From Planctomycetota bacterium (lineage in GTDB: Bacteria; Planctomycetota; Phycisphaerae; WQYP01): a DNA stretch of 5,547 nucleotides. Every line of letters starts with the position of its first letter. The first letter of the stretch is position 1. The DNA is taken from contig JAKAZF010000230.1 in assembly GCA_021826605.1 (NCBI GenBank), forward strand, positions 1 through 5,547, read 5' to 3'. Shown in pieces: positions 4,798 through 5,547 of this stretch. The notes beneath the pieces were generated by a model that did no database searches, was not told where the DNA came from, and saw nothing but the letters and a program-made list of their open reading frames with translations. Position numbers and translations under genes: made by a program.

Positions 4798-5547
4798 ATG
4801 ATGTTTAATAATTCCATGCAAGTGCCGCCCGGCGGCGAAAAGGATCACACTCTGGTAACAGCTGCGAAAAATGGAGATCGGCAAGCATTGGAGCAACTCA
4901 TCCGGCGGCACCAGACATGGATATTCAATTTAGCGTTGCGGATGATGTGGCGCAGGGATAACGCTGAAGACGCGACGCAGGAAATATTACTCAAAATTGT
5001 AACGCACCTGGCGTCATTTGAAGGTAAAAGCAGCTTTCACACGTGGGCTTATCGCATTGCGGTCAATCATTTGTTAAACGTGAAAAAATCGGAAATGGAA
5101 CATACCGGTGTGACGTTTACGGATATGGGACGCAGCCTGGATGAAACCATGGACCAGGTGCTCTCTGACAATCCCGACTACGGCGTTGCGTTGCCGGTGA
5201 TTGTGGAAGAGGCTCGGATTGGCTGCATGACTGCCATGCTCATGTGTCTGGATCGGCGGCAGCGGGCGGCGTTTATACTGGGAGAGATGTTCGGCGTTGA
5301 TGATGTCATGGGTGCGGAAATTCTTGAGGTAAGCAACGTAAATTTCCGGCAATTGCTTTCCCGTGCCCGGCGCGATTTATATCAGTTCATGAATGGCAAG
5401 TGCGGATTGGTGAACGCCGGCAACCCCTGTCGATGCGCCAAAAAAGCCCGCGGCTTCATGGAAAAGGGATATCTCGATCCATTGCATCGGCAATTCACAA
5501 CGCATCACGCTTCGCAGATACGCGATGTTGCGCCGGACCGCAGATCG
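4798..5547 (+). CDS. ECF-like sigma-70 family RNA polymerase sigma factor, cut by the window edge
   Basis: The frame stays open for 250 codons to the edge without a stop. Residues about 26-95 match sigma region 2: ALEQLIRRHQTWIFNLALRM, EDATQEILLKIVTHLASFEG and SSFHTWAYRIAVNHLLN (core binding and -10 recognition). Residues about 139-197 match region 4, with LDRRQRAAFILGEMFGVDDV and a helix-turn-helix through AEILEVSNVNFRQLLSRARR (-35 recognition). Regions 1.2 and 3 are absent, as in ECF sigma factors. The loop between regions 2 and 4 (about 96-138) is fairly long. After region 4 comes an extension with CGLVNAGNPCRCAKKARGF (C202, C211, C213) seen in a subset of such sigmas and possibly metal- or redox-sensitive. 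The start at 4798 has GAGG (4786-4789) upstream; the adjacent ATG at 4801 is equally plausible. It sits 27 bases after the DUF1398 gene. No anti-sigma gene is visible before the edge. Confidence 0.9.
   Translation, partial: MMFNNSMQVPPGGEKDHTLVTAAKNGDRQALEQLIRRHQTWIFNLALRMMWRRDNAEDATQEILLKIVTHLASFEGKSSFHTWAYRIAVNHLLNVKKSEMEHTGVTFTDMGRSLDETMDQVLSDNPDYGVALPVIVEEARIGCMTAMLMCLDRRQRAAFILGEMFGVDDVMGAEILEVSNVNFRQLLSRARRDLYQFMNGKCGLVNAGNPCRCAKKARGFMEKGYLDPLHRQFTTHHASQIRDVAPDRRS

Noticed and set aside
1..5547. CRISPR array, tRNA, rRNA or insertion sequence
   Set aside because: No regularly spaced repeats, tRNA T-loop signature, rRNA-like stretch, transposase or terminal inverted repeats were seen on either strand.

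Overview
The window carries five clear protein genes, all on the + strand. The fifth is cut by the right edge. The best lineage clue is the first gene, an N-terminal TPR region joined to a C-terminal YggX-like (Fe(2+)-trafficking) domain with two CxxC knuckles. I know this architecture from Planctomycetota. The Cys-rich tail of the sigma factor and the intergenic GCAGGC/GCCTGC palindrome fit a planctomycete or a related PVC bacterium, possibly Phycisphaerae-like. This assignment is inference from recall, not from a search.

Layout. Positions 1-284 hold no convincing gene, only a possible terminator of an upstream gene and a weak promoter candidate. The TPR/YggX-like gene (285-881) is followed after 78 bases by greA (960-1439). 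A ribosome-binding site then serves an eight-codon mini-ORF (1472-1498), which ends four bases before the most likely start of a TonB-family gene (1503-2672). A 143-base spacer with a short perfect hairpin repeat leads to a calcineurin-like metallophosphoesterase of the YkuE/YaeI/LpxG type (2816-3778), closed by a strong hairpin just after its stop. Positions 3805-4371 appear non-coding but contain several palindromes and a good sigma-70-type promoter with a long leader. The last block is a DUF1398 (YbcV-like) gene (4372-4770) and, 27 bases on, an ECF-like sigma factor (4798 to the edge) with no stop before the window ends.

How the genes relate. The first four mix housekeeping functions (transcript cleavage, possibly iron or Fe-S maintenance) with envelope functions (energy transduction, and possibly lipid or phosphoester hydrolysis). 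They form a co-oriented cluster rather than an obvious pathway. The DUF1398/sigma pair looks like a separate transcription unit with its own promoter and leader, and may be a small regulatory module. I see no CRISPR, tRNA, rRNA, insertion sequence or recognisable defence system. The parts most worth following up are the DUF1398-sigma pair, the Cys-rich sigma tail, the coupled mini-ORF before tonB, and the G8 tract in the TonB linker. None of these demonstrates a new system.
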